A program made the position numbers and the translations under genes. A stretch of DNA of 64,000 bases from Bacillota bacterium (GTDB lineage Bacteria > Bacillota > Clostridia > Christensenellales > CAG-138). The stretch covers positions 1-64,000 of the forward strand of contig JAEWCL010000027.1 of NCBI GenBank assembly GCA_023390655.1. Direction: 5' to 3'. Within the stretch, counting starts at the first letter, position 1; the number at the start of each line of letters is the position of its first letter. The notes beneath the pieces were generated by a model. That model searched no databases and was not told the DNA's origin. It saw only the letters and a list, made by a program, of their open reading frames with translations. Of the stretch, positions 17,624 through 24,961 are shown piece by piece.

Positions 17624-18217
17624 ATGAAAAAAGAGATTGCGTTTTACCTGAAGCTGTTCACCACAACATTTACATTGAGCGCCTTCACCTTCGGCGGAGG
17701 CTATGTGATTGTGCCGCTGATGCGCAAAAAATTCGTAGAAGGGCTGCACTGGATTGATGAAGAGGAGATTTTAGATCTGGTTGCCATTGCGCAATGCACG
17801 CCCGGCTCCATGGCGGTAAACGCATCGATCCTGATTGGATACCGGCTGGCAGGCATCGCGGGAGCGCTGGTTGCGATATTGGGTACGGTATTGCCGCCGC
17901 TTCTGATCATCTCAATCATCAGCGTAGGCTACACCGCATTTCGGGACAATGCCGCGGTCGGCCGCGTGCTTCTTGGCATGCAGGCGGGCGTTGCGGCTGT
18001 GATTGCGAGTGCGGTCATCGGTATGGCGGCAGAAGTCATGAAGCAAAAACGATGGCTGCCCATTTGCGTAATGGTGGGCGTCCTGATCGCCTCCGCCATA
18101 TTCAGAGTGAATCTTATCATCATCATTCTGCTGTGCGGACTGGTGGGCCTGATCGATACCCTCTCCCAAAACCGCCGGCACTGCCACGCAGAGAAGGAGG
18201 AAGAGACGGAAGAATGA
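17624..18217 (+). CDS. Chromate transporter family protein, first half
   Basis: A 197-residue, highly hydrophobic ChrA-family protein of the short type, which works as a pair with a second half-length protein. The family signature is visible as FTFGGGYVIVPLM near residue 20 and IAQCTPGSMAVNASILIGYRLAG near 55. Members export chromate in some bacteria, but short paired forms in Clostridia are of unproven substrate. ATG 17624 follows GGGAGGCG. It overlaps the second half by four bases (ATGA). Confidence 0.88.
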   Translation: MKKEIAFYLKLFTTTFTLSAFTFGGGYVIVPLMRKKFVEGLHWIDEEEILDLVAIAQCTPGSMAVNASILIGYRLAGIAGALVAILGTVLPPLLIISIISVGYTAFRDNAAVGRVLLGMQAGVAAVIASAVIGMAAEVMKQKRWLPICVMVGVLIASAIFRVNLIIIILLCGLVGLIDTLSQNRRHCHAEKEEETEE

Positions 18218-18771
18218 TTTATTTGGAGCTTTTTATCAGCTTCTTTCAGGTAGGGTTGTTTACCATTGGCGGGGGATATGCGGGCTTGCCGCTGATCCAG
18301 CACCAGGTGGTGGAAGTCCACCCCTGGCTGACGATGGCGGAATTTACGGACGTGATTACCATCTCGCAGATGACGCCGGGGCCAATCGCGCTCAATGCGG
18401 CCACGTTTGTAGGCATGCGGCTTGCCGACATGGGCGGTGCCGTGATTGCGACGCTTGCCTGCATTCTGCCGTCCTGCGTCATCGTGCTTCTGCTCGCGCA
18501 TGTGTACTACCGGTACAAGAGCCTCAATGTCATCAACGGCATCTTTTCCGGGCTGCGCCCCGGCGTTGTAGGGCTCATCGCCTCGGCGGGGCTTGCCATG
18601 ATCGCCCTGACATTCTGGGAGGATGCATTGCTTGCATTCAACCCGGCACATCTGCGCGTTGCTTCCATTGCGCTGTTTGCGGCAGCGCTGTTTGTGCTGC
18701 AAAAGTGGAAAACAAACCCCGTCCTCGTTATGATTGGCACAGGTGTGCTTGGGTACTTTCTCTATGCCTGA
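18214..18771 (+). CDS. Chromate transporter family protein, second half
   Basis: A 185-residue partner of the preceding protein with the same fold: FTIGGGYAGLPLIQHQV near residue 17, ISQMTPGPIALNAATFVGMRLA near 50 and SGLRPGVVGLIASAG in the middle. The two halves together equal one full-length ChrA. The start is fixed by the ATGA overlap. It converges on the merR gene 13 bases away, and no hairpin terminator was seen between them. Confidence 0.88.
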   Translation: MIYLELFISFFQVGLFTIGGGYAGLPLIQHQVVEVHPWLTMAEFTDVITISQMTPGPIALNAATFVGMRLADMGGAVIATLACILPSCVIVLLLAHVYYRYKSLNVINGIFSGLRPGVVGLIASAGLAMIALTFWEDALLAFNPAHLRVASIALFAAALFVLQKWKTNPVLVMIGTGVLGYFLYA

Positions 18772-18784
18772 CGCAAATTCCGCA

Positions 18785-19198
18785 CTAGCATCCGGGCTGT
18801 ACGGTTTGCGGGGCTGCGTCTGCGTCCTTTAAAAGAGAGCGTTCATACTGCGCGGAAAAATAGGCGATCTTATGCGTCACTTTTTCAAGATACCGGTACA
18901 TATCCTGAATCTGCGTTTCCACCGCCTGCTTATGGGTTTTTAACATCTCGCACCGTTCTTTGAGGGTACAGTCTCCCTGTATGCTCAGGTCCACGAATTC
19001 GCGGATCTGCCGGATGGACATGCCCGTGTTTTTCAGGCAGCAGATGAGCCCCAGCCACTCAAGATCGTCCTCCGAATAATGGCGGATGCCGCTCCTGCTG
19101 CGCCCCACCTGCGGCAAGAGACCCTCTTTTTCATAATAACGCAGCACATGCGGCGCAAGGCGCGTTTTTTCCGCCACCTGCTTGACGGTATATCCCAT
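18785..19198 (-). CDS. MerR family regulator (AdhR-like)
   Basis: A 137-residue regulator. The N-terminal MerR helix-turn-helix is YTVKQVAEKTRLAPHVLRYYEKEGLLPQVGRSRSGIRHYSEDDLEWL. A coiled-coil dimer helix follows, around residues 80-118. Cysteines are present (Cys55, Cys78, Cys84 and the C-terminal one) but not in a metal-site pattern, so it resembles aldehyde- or redox-sensing AdhR-type members. ATG 19198 has GGAGGG 8 bases upstream. It is divergent from the alcohol dehydrogenase gene across a promoter with a MerR-type 19-base spacer. Confidence 0.88.
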   Translation of the reverse strand: MGYTVKQVAEKTRLAPHVLRYYEKEGLLPQVGRSRSGIRHYSEDDLEWLGLICCLKNTGMSIRQIREFVDLSIQGDCTLKERCEMLKTHKQAVETQIQDMYRYLEKVTHKIAYFSAQYERSLLKDADAAPQTVQPGC

Positions 19199-19231
19199 CA
19201 AAATAGCCCTCCATTCTTCATAAAATGCGTA

Positions 19232-19262
19232 TTGACTTCATGTTAACGTTAAGGTTTATGAT
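19232..19262 (+). promoter_or_regulatory. MerR-type promoter of the alcohol dehydrogenase gene (19-bp spacer)
   Basis: -35 TTGACT (19232-19237) and -10 TATGAT (19257-19262) are separated by 19 bases, longer than the normal 17 and typical of promoters that MerR proteins twist into an active shape. The spacer contains TGTTAACGTT with the palindrome TTAACGTTAA near its centre. Confidence 0.7.
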
Positions 19263-19322
19263 TACATCAAACCGTACAACGTGCGGCTTGTCAATATATG
19301 AAAAGAAAGCGAGGACGTCCTT

Positions 19323-20501
19323 ATGCTCAACTTTGATTTTTATGCCCCTGCGCGCATTCTGTTTGGAAAAGGCACGCAACACGAAATCGGCGCGCTGTTA
19401 AAGCCCCACGCAAAGAAGATTCTGCTGCATTACGGCGGCAGCAGCATCAAAAAAAGCGGGCTGTATGACGCGGTAAAGGCATCCCTGCAGAAAAGCGGGA
19501 TTGCGGTTGTGGAGCTGGGCGGCGTTGTACCAAACCCGCGGCTTTCCCTTGTATACACGGGGATCGAACTGTGCAAAAAAGAGAATGTGGATCTGATTTT
19601 AGCGGTTGGCGGCGGCAGCGCGATCGACTCCGCAAAAGCCATCGCCATGGGCGTATATTATGACGGGGACGTGTGGGATATCTATGAGAAGGGCCTTGCG
19701 ATTGAAAAGGCGCTTCCTGTGGCAACCATACTTACGATCCCTGCCGCGGGCAGCGAGTCGAGCGGGGACACCGTGATTACAAATGAAGAAAAGCAGCTCA
19801 AATACGGGTACGGCAGCCCGCGCCTGCGTCCGCTTCTGAGCATCATCAATCCGGAGCTGTTCTTTACGTTGCCCAAGAACCAGATTGCAAACGGCGTTGC
19901 GGATATGATGAGCCATGTGTTCGAGCGGTATTTCACCAACACCACCCATACCGATCTGACGGACGGGCTGTGTGAAACAACGCTGAAAACCATCATGAAA
20001 AACGCGCCTGCCGTCTACGGAAATCCGCAGGATTACGCCGCCTGGTGCGAGGTTGGCTTTGGCGGCACCGTCGCGCACAACGGCCTTGTTGGGATGGGGC
20101 GCGAGCAGGATTGGGCGTGCCATAACATGGAGCATGAACTCAGCGCCATTTACGATGTTGCGCACGGCGCGGGTCTGGCGGTGCTCACCCCGGCGTGGAT
20201 GGAGTATGTGTACCGGGATAATGTGAATATGTTCGTCCAGTTTGCGATAAACGTCATGGGCGTGGAGGGGAGCTTCCGTGATCCCGACGCCATTGTGATG
20301 GAAGGCATCCGCCGCCTGAAAGAATTCTTCCAAAAGCTTGGCCTTCCCGCAACGCTGCGGGAACTGGGCATTGATGAAAGCAACCTGGAAGTAATGGCAA
20401 AGAAGTGCACGGGCGCCGCATTCGGCAACGAAAGCCCGATCGGCGGGCTCAAAAAGCTGTATTGGCAGGACGTGCTGCGTATCTACCAGGTGGCAAAATA
20501 A
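19323..20501 (+). CDS. Iron-containing alcohol dehydrogenase (butanol dehydrogenase type)
   Basis: A 392-residue group III alcohol dehydrogenase of the BDH/YqhD type, which reduces aldehydes to alcohols with NAD(P)H. The N-terminal FYAPARILFGKGTQ, the nucleotide motif AVGGGSAIDSAKAIA near residue 100, and the metal-binding segments NGVADMMSHVFERY and HNMEHELSAIYDVAHGAGLAVL (His ligands) are clear. GCGAGGA lies upstream of the ATG. The divergent MerR gene suggests induction by aldehyde or another electrophile, giving detoxification or fermentative redox balance. The natural substrate is not defined. Confidence 0.93.
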   Translation: MLNFDFYAPARILFGKGTQHEIGALLKPHAKKILLHYGGSSIKKSGLYDAVKASLQKSGIAVVELGGVVPNPRLSLVYTGIELCKKENVDLILAVGGGSAIDSAKAIAMGVYYDGDVWDIYEKGLAIEKALPVATILTIPAAGSESSGDTVITNEEKQLKYGYGSPRLRPLLSIINPELFFTLPKNQIANGVADMMSHVFERYFTNTTHTDLTDGLCETTLKTIMKNAPAVYGNPQDYAAWCEVGFGGTVAHNGLVGMGREQDWACHNMEHELSAIYDVAHGAGLAVLTPAWMEYVYRDNVNMFVQFAINVMGVEGSFRDPDAIVMEGIRRLKEFFQKLGLPATLRELGIDESNLEVMAKKCTGAAFGNESPIGGLKKLYWQDVLRIYQVAK

Positions 20502-20520
20502 GAGACACGCATATCAAAAA

Positions 20521-20562
20521 CCTCCTCTGTCCAATGCCGGGCGGAGGAGGCTTTCTGTTTTT
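20521..20562 (+). terminator. Terminator after the alcohol dehydrogenase gene
   Basis: CCTCCTC (20521-20527) pairs with GAGGAGG (20544-20550) and is followed by CTTTCTGTTTTT. Confidence 0.8.
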
Positions 20563-20633
20563 GAAAAGAGCGTCCCCTAATATTGGGCATATCTGTGGAT
20601 GGGTCACGCCCATCTTCGGAATGAAGAGAATGC

Positions 20634-21434
20634 TTATGCCAGTCTTCTGCTCTTTTTGCCGTATAGTGCAACGGTTATAATTGAAACAAGAACAAGCGCA
20701 GCATTTGCGGCAATGGTTCCCGTCCAAGTCATTGTCATGGTGCCAAAGAGGGGGGATGCCGCATTGAACATGGTGTGGAATAATACGCACAGAAACACAC
20801 GGCCTTTTCCCGATATTTTGTAGATTGCCCCGTTAAAAAACCGAAATGCCATGAGTTGCACTGCAAACATCCAAAAGTTAATGAGCCCCTCGCCGTGATT
20901 TGTCCCCGGAATAAAGAAGAGCGGGATATGCCATAAAACCCATATGAGCCCAACAAAAACGGAAGATAAAACAAAGCCGTATTTTTTGTCAAGTGCAGGC
21001 TGCAATATGTATATCCAGCCAGCTTCCTCCAAGCCGCCGATGATAAGGTTACCAGGCAGGGAAAGGAAGAACGTATAAAAAGGAAGCGCCAGTTCCGTGC
21101 GGCCTGAAACTGCAAGATGTATCAAAAAATACAGCGCAAGCCCTGCAACAACGTACAAATAGAGCGCTATGTTGTTTTTGGCGTAAAAAACAGTGTTCAG
21201 CCATTCCTTAAAGTCTGCTATTTTGCTATTGTTCTTCAGAACGATATAGGAAGCAATAGCGGGCGATAAAATATAGATTGCAAAAGGAATATTCATCCCA
21301 AATTGCGCGAACGTATGAACCCAATTTTGAACCGAATATCCGAATTGCCCGAAAGCAATCAAAGCGCCGGATACCAGATAGGCGATGCAAAATGTCAGCG
21401 TCGTAAATTGTATTATAATTTTTTTGTCTGCCAC
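20634..21434 (-). CDS. CPBP family intramembrane metalloprotease
   Basis: A membrane protein of 266 residues with about eight hydrophobic segments. The CPBP (Abi/CAAX-protease-like) motifs are present: EEAGW near residue 138 (the EExxxR-type first motif with Trp in place of Arg downstream), WHIPLFF near 170, and FHTMFNA near 225. Members act as intramembrane proteases, in bacteria often linked to peptide immunity or unknown roles. GTG at 21434 was preferred because GAGGGG lies 8 bases upstream; an in-frame ATG at 21452 has no RBS. It is a single gene with no bacteriocin gene nearby. Confidence 0.75.
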   Translation of the reverse strand: MADKKIIIQFTTLTFCIAYLVSGALIAFGQFGYSVQNWVHTFAQFGMNIPFAIYILSPAIASYIVLKNNSKIADFKEWLNTVFYAKNNIALYLYVVAGLALYFLIHLAVSGRTELALPFYTFFLSLPGNLIIGGLEEAGWIYILQPALDKKYGFVLSSVFVGLIWVLWHIPLFFIPGTNHGEGLINFWMFAVQLMAFRFFNGAIYKISGKGRVFLCVLFHTMFNAASPLFGTMTMTWTGTIAANAALVLVSIITVALYGKKSRRLA

Positions 21435-21578
21435 GATTTCTTCCCCTCGCATTTTGAAAGTATATGAATTTTAACGGAACGGATGTACGCTTTGCCCTTT
21501 ATCATCGATGTTTGTTTTCCGCCTCGCGGTTTGAACAATTGACTATAATAATACAATTTATGAAAAGGTAAAGCAAAT

Positions 21579-21604
21579 CCGGCTTGCACATGCAAACCGG
21601 ATCG
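21579..21604 (-). terminator. Likely terminator of the citrate synthase gene
   Basis: On the minus strand ATCCGGTTTGCA pairs with TGCAAGCCGGAT, with one G-T, over a very short loop, and runs into TTGCTTT. A second perfect hairpin, GCCGCCTC-TAT-GAGGCGGC, lies between it and the gene, without a T-tract. Confidence 0.5.
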
Positions 21605-21658
21605 CCTTTTTGACAGTTCATAAGCCGCCTCATAGAGGCGGCAATGATTTGAAAAAAA

Positions 21659-23041
21659 TTATTTTGCGGCAAACTCCGGCGCAAGCTCCGCACAGATGGC
21701 AATGAGCTCCGCGTTGCTCATGGAGGTGGTGCGCCCTTGGGAGTAGAGCTCGTCGAGCCGTACCTTGATCTTTTCCACCGACGGATGCTTCTTGGAAACC
21801 GGCTCCGCACCCTTGAGCGCGGGAAGGTTCGCGTTCATCCAGTAAGCGATGCCCGCAAGGCCGCTGTGCGCGTCCACCACCACGGTGGAGGGGCGGTTCA
21901 GGATGGCCTGGGTATTGAAGATGCTGTAAATCTGTTCGTCCTTGAGAAGGCCATCCGCATGGATACCTGCACGCGTGGAGCAAAAATCCTTGCCGACGAA
22001 GGGCGTCTGCGGAGGAATCTCATAGCCGATTTCTTTTTCAAAGTAATCCGCAATCTCCGTTATGACGTCAAGGCGCATGCCGTCTTCATGGCCCCTAAGG
22101 CTGCAGTATTCAATGATCATCGCCTCAAGCGGGCAGTTGCCGGTACGCTCGCCGATGCCAAGCAGGGAGCAGTTGACGGCGGACGCGCCATACAGCCATG
22201 CGGAAGCGGCGTTGGTGACCACCTTGTAAAAATCGTTGTGGCCGTGCCACTCGATCAGGCCGCTGGGGATGTTCGCGTAATGACGCATGCCATAGATAAT
22301 GCCGGGCACGCTCCGCGGGAGGGATGCGCCGGGATACGCCACGCCAAGGCCCAGGGTGTCGCAGCAGCGGATTTTGATGGGGATGCCGCTTTCCTCGCTC
22401 AACTGGCTCAATGCGTATGCGAACGGGACGACAAAGCCGTAATAATCCGCGCGGGTAATGTCCTCAAAGTGGCAGCGGGGACGGATGCCGCGCTCGAGCG
22501 CCATGCGGACGATCTTGAGGTACTGGTCCATCGCCTGCTTGCGCGTCATGTTCATCTTTTTAAAGATGTGGTAATCCGAGCAGCTGACGAGGATGCCCGT
22601 TTCCTGCACGCCGATCTCCTTGACAAGGTCAAAGTCCTTTTCGGTCGCGCGGATCCAGGTGGTGATCTCAGGGAAGCGGTAGCCCCTTTGCTGACATAGC
22701 TCCACCGCCTGACGGTCCTGCCTGCTGTAGACAAAGAACTCGCTCTGCCGTACGATGCCGCGCGGGCCGCCCAGGTCGTGCAGAAGGTCATAAAGCTTCA
22801 AAACCTGGGAAGGAGCAAACGGTGCGCGGGACTGCTGCCCGTCGCGGAAGGTGGTATCCGTAATCCAAATTTCTTCAGGCATGCGCATCGGCACGGTGCG
22901 GTAGTTGAATGCTACTTTTGGCACCTGATCAAAATGGAACATTTCAGGAAACAGGTTGGGATTTGCAACATCCTGCACCTGATATTTGTAATAATCCTCG
23001 CGCAGCAGATTGGAATGGTCATCGAATACGATCTTGCTCAT
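21659..23041 (-). CDS. Citrate (Re)-synthase, homocitrate/isopropylmalate synthase-like
   Basis: A 460-residue member of the HMGL-like/LeuA superfamily. WITDTTFRDGQQSRAPF near residue 60 is the catalytic base and metal loop, RCHFEDITRADYYGFV lies mid-protein, EWHGHND holds the paired metal-binding His residues, and GIGERTGNCPLEAM follows. It lacks the LeuA C-terminal regulatory domain. The pattern matches the family containing the Clostridium kluyveri Re-citrate synthase, which condenses acetyl-CoA and oxaloacetate with opposite stereochemistry to GltA. This would supply 2-oxoglutarate for glutamate synthesis. A homocitrate or isopropylmalate synthase role is not excluded. AAGGAG precedes the ATG. 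It is monocistronic. Confidence 0.75.
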   Translation of the reverse strand: MSKIVFDDHSNLLREDYYKYQVQDVANPNLFPEMFHFDQVPKVAFNYRTVPMRMPEEIWITDTTFRDGQQSRAPFAPSQVLKLYDLLHDLGGPRGIVRQSEFFVYSRQDRQAVELCQQRGYRFPEITTWIRATEKDFDLVKEIGVQETGILVSCSDYHIFKKMNMTRKQAMDQYLKIVRMALERGIRPRCHFEDITRADYYGFVVPFAYALSQLSEESGIPIKIRCCDTLGLGVAYPGASLPRSVPGIIYGMRHYANIPSGLIEWHGHNDFYKVVTNAASAWLYGASAVNCSLLGIGERTGNCPLEAMIIEYCSLRGHEDGMRLDVITEIADYFEKEIGYEIPPQTPFVGKDFCSTRAGIHADGLLKDEQIYSIFNTQAILNRPSTVVVDAHSGLAGIAYWMNANLPALKGAEPVSKKHPSVEKIKVRLDELYSQGRTTSMSNAELIAICAELAPEFAAK

Positions 23042-23064
23042 ACCGTTCTCCTTTACAGACTTTA

Positions 23065-23138
23065 TTGCATGCGTGCATGCGTGTATACAATGGATAAATA
23101 TAATAAATCTATTATACACGCAAACAAAGGCGCGTCAA
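23065..23138 (-). promoter_or_regulatory. Promoter and possible operator of the citrate synthase gene
   Basis: On the minus strand -35 TTGACG (23138-23133), a 16-base spacer and -10 TATAAT (23116-23111) form a strong promoter. Between it and the start codon lies TTGCATGCGTGCATGC (plus strand from 23065), built of two GCATGC palindromes 2 bases apart and followed by GTGTATACAA. This could be an operator; the regulator is unknown. Confidence 0.65.
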
Positions 23139-23521
23139 TAGTTCTTTGTGCAAAAGCGGCTCTTTTTTTGAATATGGATGCAGGCGGTGATCGCTCCCAA
23201 AAGCGCACAAGCCCTATCAACGGGGAGGAGGACGGGATTTAGGAGAGAGCCTTCCTGTTGGGGAGAAAACGGTTGCGATGTATGATATGCATTTGAGTAG
23301 GCGGACATGATTTCATATATACTAAGGTAAGCCGTTTTTATCAAGCAGGTATAAAATATGCATCAAACCGCCGCAATCGGCGGTTATCGGTCATTTTTAC
23401 GCCCTATAATCAACAAATATTTGTCAAAATCCAGTGAACGGAGTTGATTTTTATTCTATAATTTTATAGAATAAATTGATTTCCCTTCCAATGAGAAAAA
23501 CGCATGTTAGGAGTCTAAGAC
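23139..23521. other. Intergenic region with small hairpin and AT-rich palindrome
   Basis: About 380 bases without a credible gene. It holds a hairpin AACCGCCG-CAAT-CGGCGGTT (23366-23385), which has no good T-tract, and the palindrome listed separately. A 69-codon minus-strand frame here has a TTG start and no RBS and is not called. Confidence 0.5.
23451..23474 (+). promoter_or_regulatory. Perfect 10-bp-arm AT-rich inverted repeat before the DegV operon
   Basis: TTATTCTATA-ATTT-TATAGAATAA lies 48 bases before the degV start codon. It contains TATAAT, so it may be both the -10 and an operator for the operon. Confidence 0.5.
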
Positions 23522-24388
23522 ATGAGTTCCCAAAAACGGACCTGTATTGTCGCACAGACCGGCTGCGATATATTGATGGAAGAAGCGGAACGGGAAGGTA
23601 TTTTCCTGATTCCGGATCTTGTGACACACAAAGAAAAGGAGTATTACAGCCAGGTAGATATCGACTCTGCCGAGCTGTACCGCATCCTGCGCACAACGGA
23701 CAAGCTTCCGACAAGCGCGCATTCCGGACCTGCCGTATTCATGCGTGTGTTTGAGCGTGCGCGGGAATATGATGAAATTATATGCGTGGTGCTGACATCC
23801 AGGATGTCCGGCTCCATGAACGGGGCGCTGCTTGCGGCGCGCATTGCGCAGGAAGAGGGCTTTCCGGTTCCCATTCATATCTACGACTCGCTTTCCGCCT
23901 CCCACGGGATGGGACTCATTGTGCGGGAGGCAAACCGCCTTGCAAACGAGGGGCTGACGGCGAAGGAAATTATGGAGCGGCTGGACGCGTTCCGCTCCCA
24001 GATTTGTATCTACTTTATGTTTGAATCCCTCAAGTGCGCCTGGCAGGGCGGCAGGGTCAGCGCGCTTGGCCCGCTGTTTACGGATAAGCTTGGAGTAAGG
24101 CCGCTGTTTTCGTTCCCGGAAGGCTTGATCCGGCCTGTGGGGCTGCTGCGAAACGCAAGGGAAGGCATGCGTTCGCTGGCGCGCCGTTATCAAAAGGAAG
24201 CCGACCTCACAAGGGAAGCGTTTATTTTTCACGGGGATGACCTGCACCGCGGACACAGGGTGGAGGAAATGATCCGCGCGTTTGCACCCGAAGCACCGCT
24301 TCGCATCGGCATTGTCGGGCCGCCGATCGGCCTGCACTCCGGCCCTTCGGCCGTGGGGATTGCATTTGTCAGGCGGGAAGACGCCTAA
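23522..24388 (+). CDS. DegV family fatty acid-binding protein
   Basis: A 288-residue DegV (FakB-like) protein. The N-terminal domain contains TSAHSGPAVFMRVFERA near residue 63, the conserved fatty-acid contact motif of the family, followed by VVLTSRMSGSMNGALLAA near 91 and IYDSLSASHGMGLIV. The C-terminal domain has the family block around SLKCAWQGGRVSALG. The family binds single fatty acids and, in FakB proteins, presents them to the kinase FakA for phosphorylation. No fakA is in the window. TAGGAG lies before the ATG. It is the first gene of a four-gene operon, and its stop overlaps the next start by one base. Confidence 0.9.
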   Translation: MSSQKRTCIVAQTGCDILMEEAEREGIFLIPDLVTHKEKEYYSQVDIDSAELYRILRTTDKLPTSAHSGPAVFMRVFERAREYDEIICVVLTSRMSGSMNGALLAARIAQEEGFPVPIHIYDSLSASHGMGLIVREANRLANEGLTAKEIMERLDAFRSQICIYFMFESLKCAWQGGRVSALGPLFTDKLGVRPLFSFPEGLIRPVGLLRNAREGMRSLARRYQKEADLTREAFIFHGDDLHRGHRVEEMIRAFAPEAPLRIGIVGPPIGLHSGPSAVGIAFVRREDA

Positions 24389-24936
24389 TGGCGTGGATTC
24401 TATTGCTTGGCTGCTGCGCCTTTGTTCCTTTTTTGCTGTTTGACATTGCAAAGGCAAAGGGCATGCGGCATGCGCAAATTTGGTTTCTCCTTGGCGGGCT
24501 GCTGCTTGCTGGTGCCACAGTCTTGCTGCTTTTGCCCGCGCTCCGTGCGGGCGTGCCGGCATGGCGTATTCCATTTGGGATACTTGCGGCGCTCTGTTTG
24601 CTTGTTTATCTCTATGTGCTCTTTGGCGCGCTGCCTGCAAAAAAGACGTATGGGGATGGCAATACAAAGGTCGTTACAACGGGCGTATATGCGCTGTGCC
24701 GCCATCCGGGCGGCTGGTGCTTCCTGCTTTTATACTGGTCGCTGTATTTGTTTTGTGGGGGAACGGGGATGCTCCTGGGAGCAATCCTGTTTCCTGCTTT
24801 GAATTTTCTGTATATCTTCATTGAGGACAGATACCTGTTTGTGCAGTATATCACAGGATACGAAGCATACCGGCGCGAGGTGCCGTTTTTGCTGCCCAAT
24901 GGGCGCAGCATCCGCGCGTTTTTGAAGAAGCCTTAA
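24388..24936 (+). CDS. Isoprenylcysteine carboxyl methyltransferase-like membrane protein
   Basis: A 182-residue integral membrane protein with about five hydrophobic helices. The C-terminal half has the ICMT/PEMT signature VVTTGVYALCRHPGGW, where the RHP is diagnostic for cofactor binding, and then EDRYLFVQYITGYEAYRREVPFLLPN. The family methylates carboxyl groups of prenylcysteines or amines of lipids using S-adenosylmethionine; the substrate of bacterial members is mostly unknown. It starts at the TAATG overlapping the degV stop, so translation is coupled. The context of lipid-binding DegV and a GH3 protein hints at methylation of a lipid-like acid, which is inference. Confidence 0.8.
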   Translation: MAWILLLGCCAFVPFLLFDIAKAKGMRHAQIWFLLGGLLLAGATVLLLLPALRAGVPAWRIPFGILAALCLLVYLYVLFGALPAKKTYGDGNTKVVTTGVYALCRHPGGWCFLLLYWSLYLFCGGTGMLLGAILFPALNFLYIFIEDRYLFVQYITGYEAYRREVPFLLPNGRSIRAFLKKP

Positions 24937-24961
24937 CGGGCAGGGAAAGGGGGCGGGGCAT

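Noticed and set aside
23135..23344. A 69-codon minus-strand frame in the citrate synthase-degV spacer
   Set aside because: TTG start, no ribosome binding site and no conserved pattern; it also overlaps the citrate synthase promoter.
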